Program-made: the position numbers and the translations under genes | NCBI RefSeq assembly: GCF_014189505.1 | Contig: NZ_CP050301.1 | Coordinates: 3,293,501 to 3,357,500, forward strand | Length of the DNA stretch: 64,000 nt | DNA from: Phyllobacterium sp. 628 | Lineage (GTDB): Bacteria > Pseudomonadota > Alphaproteobacteria > Rhizobiales > Rhizobiaceae | Direction: 5' to 3' | Part shown: in pieces, positions 46,928 through 58,590 of the stretch | How positions within the stretch are numbered: the first letter of the stretch is position 1 | Layout of the letters: every line of letters starts with the position of its first letter | Notes under the pieces: model-generated | What the model saw: the letters and a program-made list of their open reading frames with translations, nothing else | Database searches by the model: none | Told to the model about the DNA's origin: nothing

Positions 46928-48043
46928 TCAGACCACGTTAAAGGTAACAGCTACGGGACAATGATCACTTGCCTTGGGGCGATCCCAGCCAATGCGCGGA
47001 AACAGTTCCACCTTCTGCTCCGGAGGAAAAATCGTGCGGTGCGGCTGCCCGCGCCGGATGATATCCGGAATAGCATCGGCATTGGTGCGTGCCAGCGCCG
47101 GTGACGCCAGAATATAATCCAGCTGGCACAGGTGCCGCTCTTCCGGTCCGCGCGTGTGATAAAGCGTCCAACGATCCATGACAGGGCGGCGCTCCACCAG
47201 ATTTTCGCAAAAACCACCTTCGAGCAGCACATTCACACTGCTTGTTGGCTCGCCGACTGGATTGAAAGTATAGCCAGCCAGCGAGTCGCCATTGATAATG
47301 ACGCGCTCACGATAGTCATTGAAATCGCCGCAGATAACCCAATGCTTATCGGCAGAGCCGCCGTGAGCTGCAAATTTATCTTCGATAATGCGCCGCACAG
47401 CCTTTGCCTCCGCCATGCGAACCGGCATAGAGGCGGCCCGTCCATCCATGCCATTGCGCGGCGATCCCATGGATTTGAAATGACTGACAAAAAGCGTAAA
47501 CGGACGCCCGCCGATCCGCACATCAATCTCCAGACAGTCACGCTTGAAGACCCGCTCGTGCGGTTCAATACCAAGTGCCGCGAGTTCCGCATTATGCAAA
47601 CCGAAATCATTATAGGTGACATGGGCATGGCTGGTCATCTCGACAAATTCGATCGGCTGGCCGTAGCGGGTCTGGTCGCGCATCAGCACAGCAACATCGA
47701 TCCCCCGACTGTCATTGCCCTCCACCATATATTTGTGCCGGTAGCCCTCGCCGACCATCTTGAACAGATAGCCAAACTCAAAGGCATTGAGCGCGCCTAT
47801 ATTGTCCACTTCCTGCAGACACAGGATATCGGCGTGGGTTTCGGCAATGGCCAGTGCGGTCAACTGGCGCGTATCATCCGCATGGGCTATCGCCCGCGCC
47901 TGTTCAAGTTGCCGGTATTGCGCTTCGTCCTGGATCTGGAAGAGCTGAAGTGTGCGATCTTTGTTGAGATTGTTCTTGAAGCCTGAAAAATCGAACCTGT
48001 TCATCAGATTCTCGACGTTGAACGTGGCGATGCGTACGGACAT
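46928..48043 (-). CDS. Endonuclease/exonuclease/phosphatase (EEP) family protein
   Basis: A 371-residue EEP/DNase I-like hydrolase. IATFNVENLMNRF at the N-terminus, DILCLQEVDN (metal-binding Glu), HWVICGDFNDYRE and the C-terminal ASDHCPVAVTF are the four catalytic motifs. No signal peptide, so cytoplasmic. Substrate may be nucleic acid or a phosphodiester. Upstream gene of an EEP-NUDIX pair, an arrangement suggesting nucleotide or RNA-cap-like salvage, which is only an inference. Confidence 0.88.
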   Translation of the reverse strand: MSVRIATFNVENLMNRFDFSGFKNNLNKDRTLQLFQIQDEAQYRQLEQARAIAHADDTRQLTALAIAETHADILCLQEVDNIGALNAFEFGYLFKMVGEGYRHKYMVEGNDSRGIDVAVLMRDQTRYGQPIEFVEMTSHAHVTYNDFGLHNAELAALGIEPHERVFKRDCLEIDVRIGGRPFTLFVSHFKSMGSPRNGMDGRAASMPVRMAEAKAVRRIIEDKFAAHGGSADKHWVICGDFNDYRERVIINGDSLAGYTFNPVGEPTSSVNVLLEGGFCENLVERRPVMDRWTLYHTRGPEERHLCQLDYILASPALARTNADAIPDIIRRGQPHRTIFPPEQKVELFPRIGWDRPKASDHCPVAVTFNVV

Positions 48044-48220
48044 TCAAATACCCTGGTTTATGAAACCAACGCCCGCGGCAGAACGTTGTTTGAGCATGAA
48101 GGTAGCCTGATTGCCGGATCACAACCAGTAGCGAAACCGTTATTACTGCAACCAATTCGGTACCGGGCGATGGCAAGGCGGGACACGAAGTCCTATATGA
48201 GTGAACAGAACGAAGTGGAC

Positions 48221-48568
48221 ATGATCATGACAAAGAACCTGATAACCATTCTTGCTGCGCTTGGCCTGTTGTTGACTGCCAATGCCGGTATCGCAGTGGC
48301 GCAGGTTCAGCCATACCGGCCCGCGCCCCGTGGCAATGATCCGGTTCCACGCGCGCCCATTATCCTTGGCCTCGACAGCTCGCCAAACATTGCCAGTCCC
48401 AATTGCACGGGGTCGACACGCTGCAACGATTTTCGCGGCAGAAAGCCGATCATCAATTCACCGGGCAAAACCTCGACCCAGCGCTGTCAGGACCGCTATC
48501 AATCCTACAGGTCCTTCGACAATACCTATCAGCCACGAAGTGGCCCGCGCCGCGCCTGCGATCTCTAA
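48221..48568 (+). CDS. BA14K-type exported protein
   Basis: About 115 residues. A signal peptide (NLITILAALGLLLTANAGIAVAQ) is followed by a Pro/Arg-rich linker and a C-terminal CQDRYQSYRSFDNTYQPRSG then RRAC, the BA14K module named from a Brucella immunoreactive protein. Four cysteines suggest disulfides. Start uncertain: ATG at 48221 and 48227 both open the signal peptide. It shares a bidirectional terminator with ilvC. Confidence 0.8.
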   Translation: MIMTKNLITILAALGLLLTANAGIAVAQVQPYRPAPRGNDPVPRAPIILGLDSSPNIASPNCTGSTRCNDFRGRKPIINSPGKTSTQRCQDRYQSYRSFDNTYQPRSGPRRACDL

Positions 48569-48572
48569 TGAA

Positions 48573-48600
48573 AACGCCGGTGGATTGCTCCACCGGCGTT
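48573..48600. terminator. Bidirectional terminator between the BA14K gene and ilvC
   Basis: AACGCCGGTGGA, loop TTGC, TCCACCGGCGTT: a perfect 12-bp stem. On the plus strand it is followed by CGTTTTAAG and on the minus strand by TTTTCATTAG. It lies directly between two converging genes. Confidence 0.92.
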
Positions 48601-48623
48601 CGTTTTAAGTAAAACTCAGAAGC

Positions 48624-50337
<1,714 letters not shown>

Positions 50338-50363
50338 ATCATTTCGGCGGCTTCAGTTACCGT

Positions 50364-50378
50364 ACCGTACGTTACGGT
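50364..50378. promoter_or_regulatory. Candidate TetR operator palindrome
   Basis: ACCGTA-CGT-TACGGT, perfect 6-bp arms, with further ACCGTA/TACGG-like extensions on both sides (TTACCGTACCGTACGTTACG). It sits in the 92-bp gap between the monooxygenase stop and the TetR start, where the TetR promoter must be. Confidence 0.65.
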
Positions 50379-50429
50379 TCGGTTCTAGAGCCCGGAAAAT
50401 CATTTGGCAAGTGGGGATAAAAAATATTC

Positions 50430-51653
50430 CTAGATCCAGACCTTTTCCCGCAAACCAATTGGCTTGAATGGGTCAATCAAGGTACCCGATACCATGGATG
50501 CCAACAGTTGCGGTGCAGGTGGAATGCGGGCCATGGCTGGCACAACCCGATCCCGCGCAAATGGCAGCAGAGTGGAATCCGATTGATAAAACGGCGTGAA
50601 GGCGCGCGATAAGACTTGAAACCCGCGCACATGCACCCGGCGTGAGGCCGCATAGGCCGACAGCGCTGCGTCCAGTTCGGTTGAATGCGCCAACGCGTGA
50701 GCAAGTGCCCGTGCATCCAGCAGCGCCATGTTGGCACCCTGCCCCAGCTGTGGACTGGTTGAGTGGGCAGCATCACCAATGACCGCAAGATTGCGTCCGA
50801 CAGGCATAGAAAGCGTATGATGACCATACCGCGCCAGCGTCATATCATCGAAACCATCAATCTGATCCAGATAAACGGAACATTCCGGCCAAAGCGACAG
50901 AACGCGATCTTTCCAGCTGCTGATTCCAGCCGCGCGCAAACCTTCTGCGTCGTCGGGCTTGGTACTCCAGAAAAACGCCGCCATATTGCGGCCGTTCGTA
51001 CCGGTTTTGCCGATTGGCAGTACGCCGATCATCACGCCCGCTTTGCGGTAACGCTGCAACAACGAGCGCTCCTCGAAACCACCGGGATGCCATTCAAGCG
51101 AAGCCCAGTAAGCACCATAGGCCAGCGGCTTTGGTTCACAGGGATTGAAAGCAAAGGTCTTGAGCTTTGAACGCGACCCGCTGGCATCAACAACAAGATC
51201 AAAAGCACCAATCTTGCGGCCGGTGCCGGTTAGCAGCCACGTCTGCGATCCGCTTGTTTCCAGGGAAAAGGCGGCCACATTTGTCTCGATATCGATGCCT
51301 TCACGCAAGATCGCCTGATGCAGAACATCAAACAGCGCCGCCCGATGCACAGCGATGCCATGGCGTCCGCCTTTCAGCGAAGCGTATTTGACGTCGAGAA
51401 CGGCACGCCCGGATAGAGCGTCCGCACCATAGAGACGATCAATCCGATTACCCAGTAACGCGATGGCGTCAAAGAGCCCAAGATCATCAAGCACTGTTAA
51501 TCCCGTTGGCTGCAGGATAAGGCCAGATCCGACGGGTGAAGGTGTGGAGAACCGCTCGAACAGCGTAACATTGTGGCCGGCCCGATGGAGATAGAGCGCA
51601 GCTGCCAGACCTGCTGGCCCGGCGCCGACAATAGCGATCTGGAGTTTGTTCAT
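50430..51653 (-). CDS. FAD-dependent monooxygenase (salicylate hydroxylase-like)
   Basis: A 407-residue group A aromatic-hydroxylase-type flavoprotein. FAD-binding AIVGAGPAGLAAALYLHRAG at the N-terminus, the DG motif VVDASGSRSKLK, and the second FAD motif VIGDAAHSTSPQLGQGANMAL are intact. Substrates of this family are aromatic acids or similar rings; no ring-cleavage genes are nearby, so the substrate cannot be named. It precedes the TetR gene on the same strand and might be part of its regulon. Confidence 0.85.
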   Translation of the reverse strand: MNKLQIAIVGAGPAGLAAALYLHRAGHNVTLFERFSTPSPVGSGLILQPTGLTVLDDLGLFDAIALLGNRIDRLYGADALSGRAVLDVKYASLKGGRHGIAVHRAALFDVLHQAILREGIDIETNVAAFSLETSGSQTWLLTGTGRKIGAFDLVVDASGSRSKLKTFAFNPCEPKPLAYGAYWASLEWHPGGFEERSLLQRYRKAGVMIGVLPIGKTGTNGRNMAAFFWSTKPDDAEGLRAAGISSWKDRVLSLWPECSVYLDQIDGFDDMTLARYGHHTLSMPVGRNLAVIGDAAHSTSPQLGQGANMALLDARALAHALAHSTELDAALSAYAASRRVHVRGFQVLSRAFTPFYQSDSTLLPFARDRVVPAMARIPPAPQLLASMVSGTLIDPFKPIGLREKVWI

Positions 51654-51730
51654 CCCGGCCCCGTCATTCTGATATTACGGGGCATATAGAGGCGATGCAG
51701 GTCTTTCAACCTGTCATCGCGTCTCATGGA

Positions 51731-53657
51731 TCAGATGTTCACCTGTGTGCCAATTTCGACAACACGGCCGGTCGGTATCTGGAAATATTCGGTGGCATCG
51801 CTTGCCGTGCGCGCCAGCGCAATAAACAGCCGGTCCTGCCAATGCGGCATTTCCGAACGGGCAGATGCCTTAAGTGAGCGCCGCGACAGGAAGAACGAGG
51901 TCGTCATGATATCGAACTTCCAGCCCTGCTTGCGGCAGATCGCCAGCGTGCGGGGAATGTTGGGACGTTCCATATAACCGAATGTCAGCGTGACGCGCAT
52001 GAACAGATCATTGATCGGTTCAATTTTTACCCGCTCGCTCTTCTTCACCAGCGGCGATGGCGCGGTGATAACCGTGAGAATGACATTGTTCTGATGCAGA
52101 ACCTTGTAGTGCTTCAAGCTGTGCATCAGCGCCGTTGGGGTACTGCGCGGATCACCTGTCAGGAACACAGCCGTACCGGGCACCAGCGGCGGCGGGTTCT
52201 GCGCCATCTTCTTGGAGATCAGATCGAGTGGAACCTCGCCCTTGCGGGTTTTTTTCGAAAAGCTGGCGGCTGCCCCGGACCCAGGTGAACATGATCAATA
52301 CGATCAGGAAGGCGACAACCAGCGAAGCCCAACCACCATCGACAACCTTGATCAGGTTGGCGCTGACAAAGGTCAGATCGACAATCAGGAAACACGCTGT
52401 AAGACTGACAGCAATCCAAAGACGCCATTTCCAGATGCGGCTCATGACAATGAAGAGCAAGATAGACGTCACCAGCATATTGCCCGTTACGGCAATGCCA
52501 TAGGCCGATGCAAGATTGGTTGAGCGTTCAAAACCAAGCACAAGCAGGATCACGACAAGCCCGAGCAGCATGTTGACGCGAGGCAGATAGACCTGCCCCG
52601 ACTGTTTCTCGGACGTATGTTCAATATTGAGGCGTGGCAGCAGATTGAGCTGAACCGCCTGCCGCGACAAAGAATAAGCCCCTGAGATAACCGCCTGACT
52701 GGCAATAACGGTGGCAGCGGTAGCAAGAAGCACCATTGGCAAAAGTGCCCAATGGGGGAACATCTCGAAGAACGGGTTCTTGGCGGATTCGCCATGCGCC
52801 AGAATGAAAGCGCCCTGGCCAAAATAGTTCAGCAACAGGCACGGAAACACGACCCATACCCACGCTGTCGCAATTGGCTTGCGGCCAAAATGGCCAAGAT
52901 CGGCATAGAGTGCTTCGGCACCGGTGACGGCAAGAAACACGGTTCCGATTGTCGCAAACGCCGTCTGTGGATTATCGACGATGTACTCAACCGCATAATA
53001 GGGGTTCATCGCAGCAAAAATACTCAGATCGTCCGTCAGGTGCCAGGCACCGAAGAAGCCAATGGCCAGAAACCACAGCAAAGTGATTGGCCCGAAGATG
53101 GTGGCGACGCGCGCAGTGCCGAATCGCTGGACGGAAAACAGTGTGAGCAGAATCACGATGGTAATCGGGACGATGAACGGCGTCAGCGCCGGGGTAACGA
53201 TCTCAAGCCCTTCGACCGCGGAAAGCACCGAGATGGCTGGAGTAATCACCGCGTCACCATAAAACAGTGAAGCACCGACAATACCAAGGCCCAAAATCAG
53301 CTGAGGCCGTGACTTAAAGCTTGATCGCGCCAGCGCCATCAGTGAAAGAATGCCGCCTTCACCATCATTATCGGCACGCAGCACGAAAAAAACATACTTG
53401 ATCGTAACAATCAGCGTCAGTGCCCAAAAAATCATGGAGACCACGCCCAGCACATCCGTCCGGCTTAAAACACCATCCGTAGATGCAGCATGCAGCGCTT
53501 CACGAAACGCATAGATCGGGCTCGTACCGATGTCGCCATAAACGACACCGAGTGCACCAAGCACAAGAACCGAAAAAGCTTCTTTGTGATGCGGCTCCGG
53601 TTCATAGGCGGCGGTACCGTTTAAACAGTTTTCGTCGCCAACTTGCTGGTCACTCAT
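51731..53657 (-). pseudogene. kup: kup potassium transporter, frameshifted
   Basis: Low-affinity K+ uptake protein of the KUP/HAK family, 641 residues when repaired. The first ~470 residues carry GVVYGDIGTSPIYAF, DNDGEGGILSLMAL and about twelve membrane helices. The frame breaks at the T7 run 52249-52255 (plus strand): with T6 the protein continues [20 protein letters not shown] into the soluble C-terminal domain ([16 protein letters not shown] to VEIGTQVNI). As read, the protein would lose its C-terminal ~155 residues. All else is intact, so an error in a homopolymer is likely. Confidence 0.87.
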
Positions 53658-53799
53658 ACAGGTTTTCCCTCGCTCTGACAGCGTGGGCGGACGAGTTAGT
53701 CGTGTTGCAGCGCAATATCAACCGCCATTTTAACATAGCTACCATCCGATCTTATGCAAAAATGCATGGCATCGCAAATCATGCACGCGAATCAAAGCC

Positions 53800-54540
53800 C
53801 TAGACCTGCAACGCGTTCATGAATCTTTCCACAGCGCGGGACATACCGTAGGTCAAAGCATCCGCAGTCAGTCCATGTCCGATCGATACCTCCACCAGAT
53901 TTGGCACTCCTTTGACAAGAGCAGGCAAGTTCGCGACAGTCAAATCGTGTCCGGCATTGACCGCAATTCCTGCCTTGGCCGCAGCTTCTGCCGTCTTTGC
54001 AAGCTTGTCCAGTTCCAGAGCTTCAAGGCGTGGATCATTATGAGCGGCGCCGTAGGGTCCGGTGTACAATTCGACGCGATCCGCCCCGAGCGCCTTGGCA
54101 AGCGCCGGAGCATCGGGGTCGGGGTCAATAAACAGCGAGACCCGGGCCGATTGGCGTTTCAGCTGCTGGATAACCGCCGCTAGAAACTCACTGTGCTTGT
54201 TAAGGTCCCAGCCATGATCCGAGGTTGCCTGTGCCGGATCGTCCGGAACCAGGGTAACTTGCTCGGGCTCATTCTTGGAAACAAGATCAAGAAAATCCGC
54301 TGTCGGATATCCTTCAATATTGAACTCGGCTTGCGGGAACTCATCATCAATCAAAGCCCGGATTTCCGGCAGATCAGTAAAGCGGATATGTCTCTCATCC
54401 GGACGCGGATGCACCGTCAATCCGGATGCACCACCCGCAAGCGCGATACGCCCCAAACCGATGACGCTAGGCCACGGCAGATCGCGACGATTGCGCAACA
54501 TGGCAATGGCATTGAGGTTTACGGAAAGGGAGGCTGTCAT
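53800..54540 (-). CDS. pdxJ: Pyridoxine 5'-phosphate synthase
   Basis: A 246-residue TIM-barrel enzyme of vitamin B6 synthesis joining aminoacetone phosphate with deoxyxylulose-5-phosphate. [15 protein letters not shown] start, [16 protein letters not shown] (phosphate/catalytic residues), [16 protein letters not shown] and [15 protein letters not shown] are family signatures. Shares the deoxyxylulose-phosphate substrate with ThiG. Monocistronic. Confidence 0.95.
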   Translation of the reverse strand: MTASLSVNLNAIAMLRNRRDLPWPSVIGLGRIALAGGASGLTVHPRPDERHIRFTDLPEIRALIDDEFPQAEFNIEGYPTADFLDLVSKNEPEQVTLVPDDPAQATSDHGWDLNKHSEFLAAVIQQLKRQSARVSLFIDPDPDAPALAKALGADRVELYTGPYGAAHNDPRLEALELDKLAKTAEAAAKAGIAVNAGHDLTVANLPALVKGVPNLVEVSIGHGLTADALTYGMSRAVERFMNALQV

Positions 54541-54683
54541 TGCTGGAATCCATATCAGGAAATGCTGCCCTGATCTTTACAGCAGAAAAAGAACATTAAA
54601 CATTGGAATTTCGTCTAGACCGAAAGATGAATGTTCATCCCGCCATCAGCTCGCTATTTCTTGCCCGCAAAGAGTGCAGATTT

Positions 54684-55376
54684 ATGAACCTTACCGATTT
54701 TTCCTCGCCTGTTTTTGCGCAATGGCGTGAAAACGCAACGTCCGACTGGTCCGCCTACACCCATCATGCGTTCGTTCGCGGGCTTGCCGACGACTCTCTG
54801 CCACAGAAAGCTTTCCTGCATTATCTTGTTCAGGATTATATTTTCCTGTTCCATTTCTCCCGTGCATGGGGAATGGCGGTCCTGAAAGCCGAAAGCCATG
54901 AAGAACTTGAACTGGCATCTGCAACCGTCAACGCATTGGTCAATCATGAAATGCCCTTGCACGTGGAAATCTGCGCACAAGCCGGAATTTCCCGGCAGGC
55001 ATTGCTTGATACAGAAGAAGAGCCCGAAAACCTCTCCTATACCCGCTATGTGATCGATGCGGGATTGTCAGGCGATTTTCTGGATCTGCTCGCAGCACTC
55101 ACTCCTTGCGTTCTGGGCTATGGCGAAATCGGTACACGCCTTGCGGCCGTTGCAACCAAGAACAATCGATATCAACCGTGGATAGATACATATGCAGGCA
55201 AGGATTATCAGGATACCTGCCATGCGGTTGGACGATTGATTGAAAGCAGCACACGCGCCCGCCTTGGTTCGTCACCACAAGCATCAGCACGATGGAAGAC
55301 GCTCAACCGGCACTTTCGGGTGGCAACGCGGCTGGAAGTCGGCTTTTGGTCTATGGGAATGCGTGGCGGCAACTGA
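54684..55376 (+). CDS. tenA: TenA family thiaminase II
   Basis: A 230-residue TenA protein hydrolysing aminopyrimidines for thiamine salvage. The active-site cysteine is Cys142 in ALTPCVLGYGEIG; the DYIFLFHFSRAWG and NHEMPLHVEICA segments and a C-terminal EVGFWSMGM with the conserved Glu are visible. It starts at MNLTDF. It complements the de novo thi operon 12 kb away; divergent from pdxJ. Confidence 0.9.
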   Translation: MNLTDFSSPVFAQWRENATSDWSAYTHHAFVRGLADDSLPQKAFLHYLVQDYIFLFHFSRAWGMAVLKAESHEELELASATVNALVNHEMPLHVEICAQAGISRQALLDTEEEPENLSYTRYVIDAGLSGDFLDLLAALTPCVLGYGEIGTRLAAVATKNNRYQPWIDTYAGKDYQDTCHAVGRLIESSTRARLGSSPQASARWKTLNRHFRVATRLEVGFWSMGMRGGN

Positions 55377-55395
55377 TCGCGAAAAAGCTCCTTTC

Positions 55396-56127
55396 TCAGT
55401 GAACCGGCGTCAGATTATGCTCGGACCACTGATCACGCGGGATCAGGCTGCCGACCGAAAATTCAAAGCTTTCAACTTTCTGCGTCTGGGGTGAAATCCC
55501 GCATCGAAACACAAGGTTGTACCAGTTTCCCTCGCTCCGCATCGCCGCACCATCTGCCGAAATGATCCCGGATTTGACCTTCGTGTCAGCCATGGCATAG
55601 GCAACAACACGGTCTGGTTTGTAATTTGAATCCCATTTTGCAACCTGCGCCATCGCCTCCAAGTTGCAAATCTGTTCAAGTCTCGTGGCAATTTCCAGTG
55701 TCGGAAGCGCCTCCCGCGTTTGTTTGCTGCGCGGATCAGCCAGCACGCCCGCTGACAACATCGTTGTGGCTTTCTGCATCGCAGGTTGCTCAGGGACCGC
55801 AGGTTTTTCCACTGGTGCCCGTGTATCAGGGATAGCTGGTTTGGCTGGTGCTTGCAGTGGTGGCACAGCCGCATCGGGCGCTGACGGCTGAATGGCTGGC
55901 GCAGGCACAAGTTCAAGATCAATAACGTCTTCAACAGGCTCATCAATACGGAACGGTCTTGCCAAGGCAATCAAGGCGAACACAAGCAACACATGCAGCA
56001 GGACCGAGATGACAATGCCGCCCGCGCTGGTATCGCGCGTTTTACTGTCAGCAAAAGTCTCGATCGCCACCAAGCTCAAATACATCTCCAAACCGCGCAG
56101 CGTTTGCTGGCGGCTAAAACAAGACAT
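55396..56127 (-). CDS. DUF930 membrane-anchored protein
   Basis: About 243 residues: one membrane segment (GGIVISVLLHVLLVFALIALA), a Pro/Ala-rich periplasmic linker of ~70 residues and a C-terminal DUF930 domain (CNLEAMAQVAKWDSNYKPDR; VAYAMADTKVKSG; WYNLVFRCGISPQTQKVESF). The N-terminus and Pro-rich linker resemble TonB, but there is no TonB C-terminal domain. Function unknown. ATG 56085 is an alternative start. Converges on tenA with 19 bp between the stops. Confidence 0.78.
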   Translation of the reverse strand: MSCFSRQQTLRGLEMYLSLVAIETFADSKTRDTSAGGIVISVLLHVLLVFALIALARPFRIDEPVEDVIDLELVPAPAIQPSAPDAAVPPLQAPAKPAIPDTRAPVEKPAVPEQPAMQKATTMLSAGVLADPRSKQTREALPTLEIATRLEQICNLEAMAQVAKWDSNYKPDRVVAYAMADTKVKSGIISADGAAMRSEGNWYNLVFRCGISPQTQKVESFEFSVGSLIPRDQWSEHNLTPVH

Positions 56128-56148
56128 GCTCCGGTTTCGAATGCAACT

Positions 56149-56550
56149 CTAACGCTGATAGCGCAACAATGACGACGTGCTCTTGGCAAAGCCAAGTTTT
56201 TCATAAAATGGGATAAGACGATCTGGGCAATACAGTTCAAAGCTTGCCACAGATTGCAGCCGCTCGTGGCCGGTGATGCGATCCATGATGTCCCGCCCCA
56301 ATCCCGATCCGCGCAGTTTTTGATCGATAATGACGTCAAAAATCATCGCTTTGTAGACATAGTCCGTTAGCACACGTGCAAAACCGACCAGCTTTCCATC
56401 CAGACAACAGCCGATGACAATGTCCGTATGTTCCAGCATGCGCGCGACATCGTCAAACCTGCGATCCTTGGTCCACCATTCCTCAAGATACAAGGCGTAG
56501 AGATCCTGCTGATGGGAGCCATCAATCCTGTCGATCCACTGGAAGTTCAT
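56149..56550 (-). CDS. GNAT acetyltransferase
   Basis: A 133-residue GNAT. The acetyl-CoA loop is DQKLRGSGLGRDIMDRI; earlier VIGCCLDGKLVGFARVLTD and later FYEKLGFAKS complete the fold. Substrate unknown. The ATG at 56550 follows GGATGG; a longer form begins at a TTG overlapping the helicase gene end. Confidence 0.85.
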   Translation of the reverse strand: MNFQWIDRIDGSHQQDLYALYLEEWWTKDRRFDDVARMLEHTDIVIGCCLDGKLVGFARVLTDYVYKAMIFDVIIDQKLRGSGLGRDIMDRITGHERLQSVASFELYCPDRLIPFYEKLGFAKSTSSLLRYQR

Positions 56551-56572
56551 CGTACAGCCATCCGTCAGCAAT

Positions 56573-57700
56573 TTACCGGACAATCGTCAGGCGTTCAGCA
56601 GCGCGGGTAATTGCCGTATAAAGCCAGCGCTCGCGCGTGTCCCGGAACGCATAGCTTTCATCGAACAGAACAACCTCGTTCCATTGCGAGCCCTGTGCTT
56701 TATGCGTCGTCAGCGCGTAGCCATAGTCGAAATCGTCGTAGCGCTTCTTGGTCTGCCACGGGATTTCTGTGTCAGGATCTTCAAACTGCGCTTTCAGAAG
56801 CTTGATCTTGGCAACGCCCCTGCCCGGCTCTTCATCCTCCGGTGCAACCAGCAAATTGATACCCGGCTTCACCGTCTCGCGCGACGAGGTCATGACTTTC
56901 CAGAGCGAGCCATTGAGGAGCCCCTTGGCCGGATCGTTGCGCAGACAGACGAGCTTGTCACCCGCCTGAGGGAACGAGGCTGAGAAACCCTTCAGCTCGC
57001 GCAAACGCTGATTGTAGCGGCGGCGGGTCCGGTTGGTACCAACCAGCACCTGATCGGCGCCAAGTACCAAATCCTGCGTCACATCGGTCTTGGAAATGAC
57101 TTTGGCTGCGCCGAAATCGCCAAAACCGAATTCCCGGCCTTCACGCACATCGAGTGCGAGCCGGAGAATAGGATTGTCGCGTGCCTGCCGATGAATTTCG
57201 CTCAGCAGGAAGTCCGGCTCGTGCTCGGTAAAGAAACCGCCACCGGAAATCGGCGGCAACTGTCCCGGGTCGCCCAGAACCAGAATGGGCGTGCCGAAAC
57301 TCATCAGATCACGGCCGAGTTGCTCGTCAACCATGGAGCACTCGTCAACCACGATGAGCTTCGCCTTGGAGACAGGGCTCTGGCGGTTCAGCGAGAATGT
57401 CGGCGCGATGCTGGTTTTGCCGGTCGTTTCGTCTTCGACCGCCTCTTCACCACGCGGGCGATAGATCAGCGAGTGCAATGTCCGGGCATTGGCAGCGCCC
57501 TTTGATCGCAGAACCTGCGCAGCCTTGCCGGTAAACGCAGCAAATTGAACGTCGCCGTCAATATGCTCGGCAAAATAGCGAGCCAATGTGGTTTTGCCGG
57601 TACCGGCATAGCCGAACAGCCGAAATATCGGACTGCGCCCGTCTTTCAGCCATTTGGAAACGGCGCCAAGCGCCTCATCCTGTTGTGGTGATAATTGCAT
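56573..57700 (-). CDS. RecD-like AAA helicase
   Basis: A 375-residue superfamily 1 helicase. Walker A is FGYAGTGKTTLARYF (about residues 26-40), Walker B VVDECSMVDEQ, then LGDPGQLPPISGGGFF, and the UvrD-C/RecD motif ALTTHKAQGSQWNEVVLF with TAITRAAERLTIVR at the end. It is shorter than RecD and lacks the RecBC partners nearby. Likely a stand-alone DNA repair or mobilisation helicase. Confidence 0.88.
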   Translation of the reverse strand: MQLSPQQDEALGAVSKWLKDGRSPIFRLFGYAGTGKTTLARYFAEHIDGDVQFAAFTGKAAQVLRSKGAANARTLHSLIYRPRGEEAVEDETTGKTSIAPTFSLNRQSPVSKAKLIVVDECSMVDEQLGRDLMSFGTPILVLGDPGQLPPISGGGFFTEHEPDFLLSEIHRQARDNPILRLALDVREGREFGFGDFGAAKVISKTDVTQDLVLGADQVLVGTNRTRRRYNQRLRELKGFSASFPQAGDKLVCLRNDPAKGLLNGSLWKVMTSSRETVKPGINLLVAPEDEEPGRGVAKIKLLKAQFEDPDTEIPWQTKKRYDDFDYGYALTTHKAQGSQWNEVVLFDESYAFRDTRERWLYTAITRAAERLTIVR

Positions 57701-57761
57701 CGCTCTGACTGACAGGATTCGGTGTCAAAGGGCAAGGAAAATGGAGAAAATGGGTCTTAGA

Positions 57762-58208
57762 CTATAGGTTATCCGGGTTTCCGCTGCGAATTTTGCCCTC
57801 GCCAGAATAGCCGGATTTATCGTCCGTCATGCGAAACTGATCACCCTTCACCTGCAAGCGCCAGCAGACCTTCTGCTCCTCGCCTTCATAGAGTAGGCAG
57901 AGATTGTCCTTTTCCAACGTCCATTCACCCGCATACGACGTACCGTTGGTCAACACCTTGTCCGGATTGCAACATTCAATCAGCTTGCCGCGCGATTTGC
58001 CATCTGGTCCAAGAAATTCAGTAAAATTGAAAGGCGGCTGCGCCTTTACCTCGCCCGTGATTGTTGCGCCCGTAATGGCTTTACGCAAATCATCTTCGCT
58101 GGAAACCGGCCATTGCGCGTCCTGCGCCCGTACCGGCATGGAGAAACTGCCAATCGCTAAAACCAGCAAAATGCTCGCCGCTCGGCAAATTGTCGAAGCT
58201 CCATGCAT
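57762..58208 (-). CDS. Exported protein of the nitrile hydratase unit
   Basis: A 148-residue protein with a signal peptide (ASILLVLAIGSFSMPVRAQ) and a mature part with a Cys-Cys pair (LIECCNPDKVL), LCLLYEGEEQKVCWRLQVKG and EGKIRSG. It resembles lipocalin-like small periplasmic proteins only in general terms. It starts 1 bp after the accessory gene stop with GGAAAGG upstream, so it is in the same operon. Function unknown. Confidence 0.7.
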   Translation of the reverse strand: MHGASTICRAASILLVLAIGSFSMPVRAQDAQWPVSSEDDLRKAITGATITGEVKAQPPFNFTEFLGPDGKSRGKLIECCNPDKVLTNGTSYAGEWTLEKDNLCLLYEGEEQKVCWRLQVKGDQFRMTDDKSGYSGEGKIRSGNPDNL

Positions 58209-58209
58209 C

Positions 58210-58590
58210 TCAGGACCTTTCCGGATCGTTCTCAAGCAGGATCGGTTGACCATGCGGGGTTGCATGCGCGGCACGTTGCCAGGCAGCAGTCACATGATCG
58301 ATATCAGCTGAATTTGTCACGTTCTTTATGGCGATCAATGATTCCAGTGCCGCGACCCAGCAATGATAATAGTCACTGGCATCATCCAGCGCGCCCGGCT
58401 GTTTCAGTGCCGACGAAAGCGCTAGCGCCCATTCGTCCCAAGTGAACAAGCCTTGCTCATGCAGGGCCAGAACCAGCGCAAAAGCTTCCGCCTGCCATGG
58501 CTCAGCGAAAACAGGAGCGTCAATTCCATCGCCCAATCCTTGCGAATGCGTGATCAACTCACGCAAGCTCAAGGTAACTCTCCCAGGCAT
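58210..58590 (-). CDS. Nitrile hydratase accessory (activator) protein
   Basis: A 126-residue protein related to the C-terminal half of the nitrile hydratase beta-like activators that help insert cobalt: VFAEPWQAEAFALVLALHEQ, LFTWDEWALALSSAL, YYHCWVAALESLI. It overlaps nthB by 32 bp and lies on the same strand. Family members are needed for metal loading of the alpha subunit. Confidence 0.87.
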   Translation of the reverse strand: MPGRVTLSLRELITHSQGLGDGIDAPVFAEPWQAEAFALVLALHEQGLFTWDEWALALSSALKQPGALDDASDYYHCWVAALESLIAIKNVTNSADIDHVTAAWQRAAHATPHGQPILLENDPERS

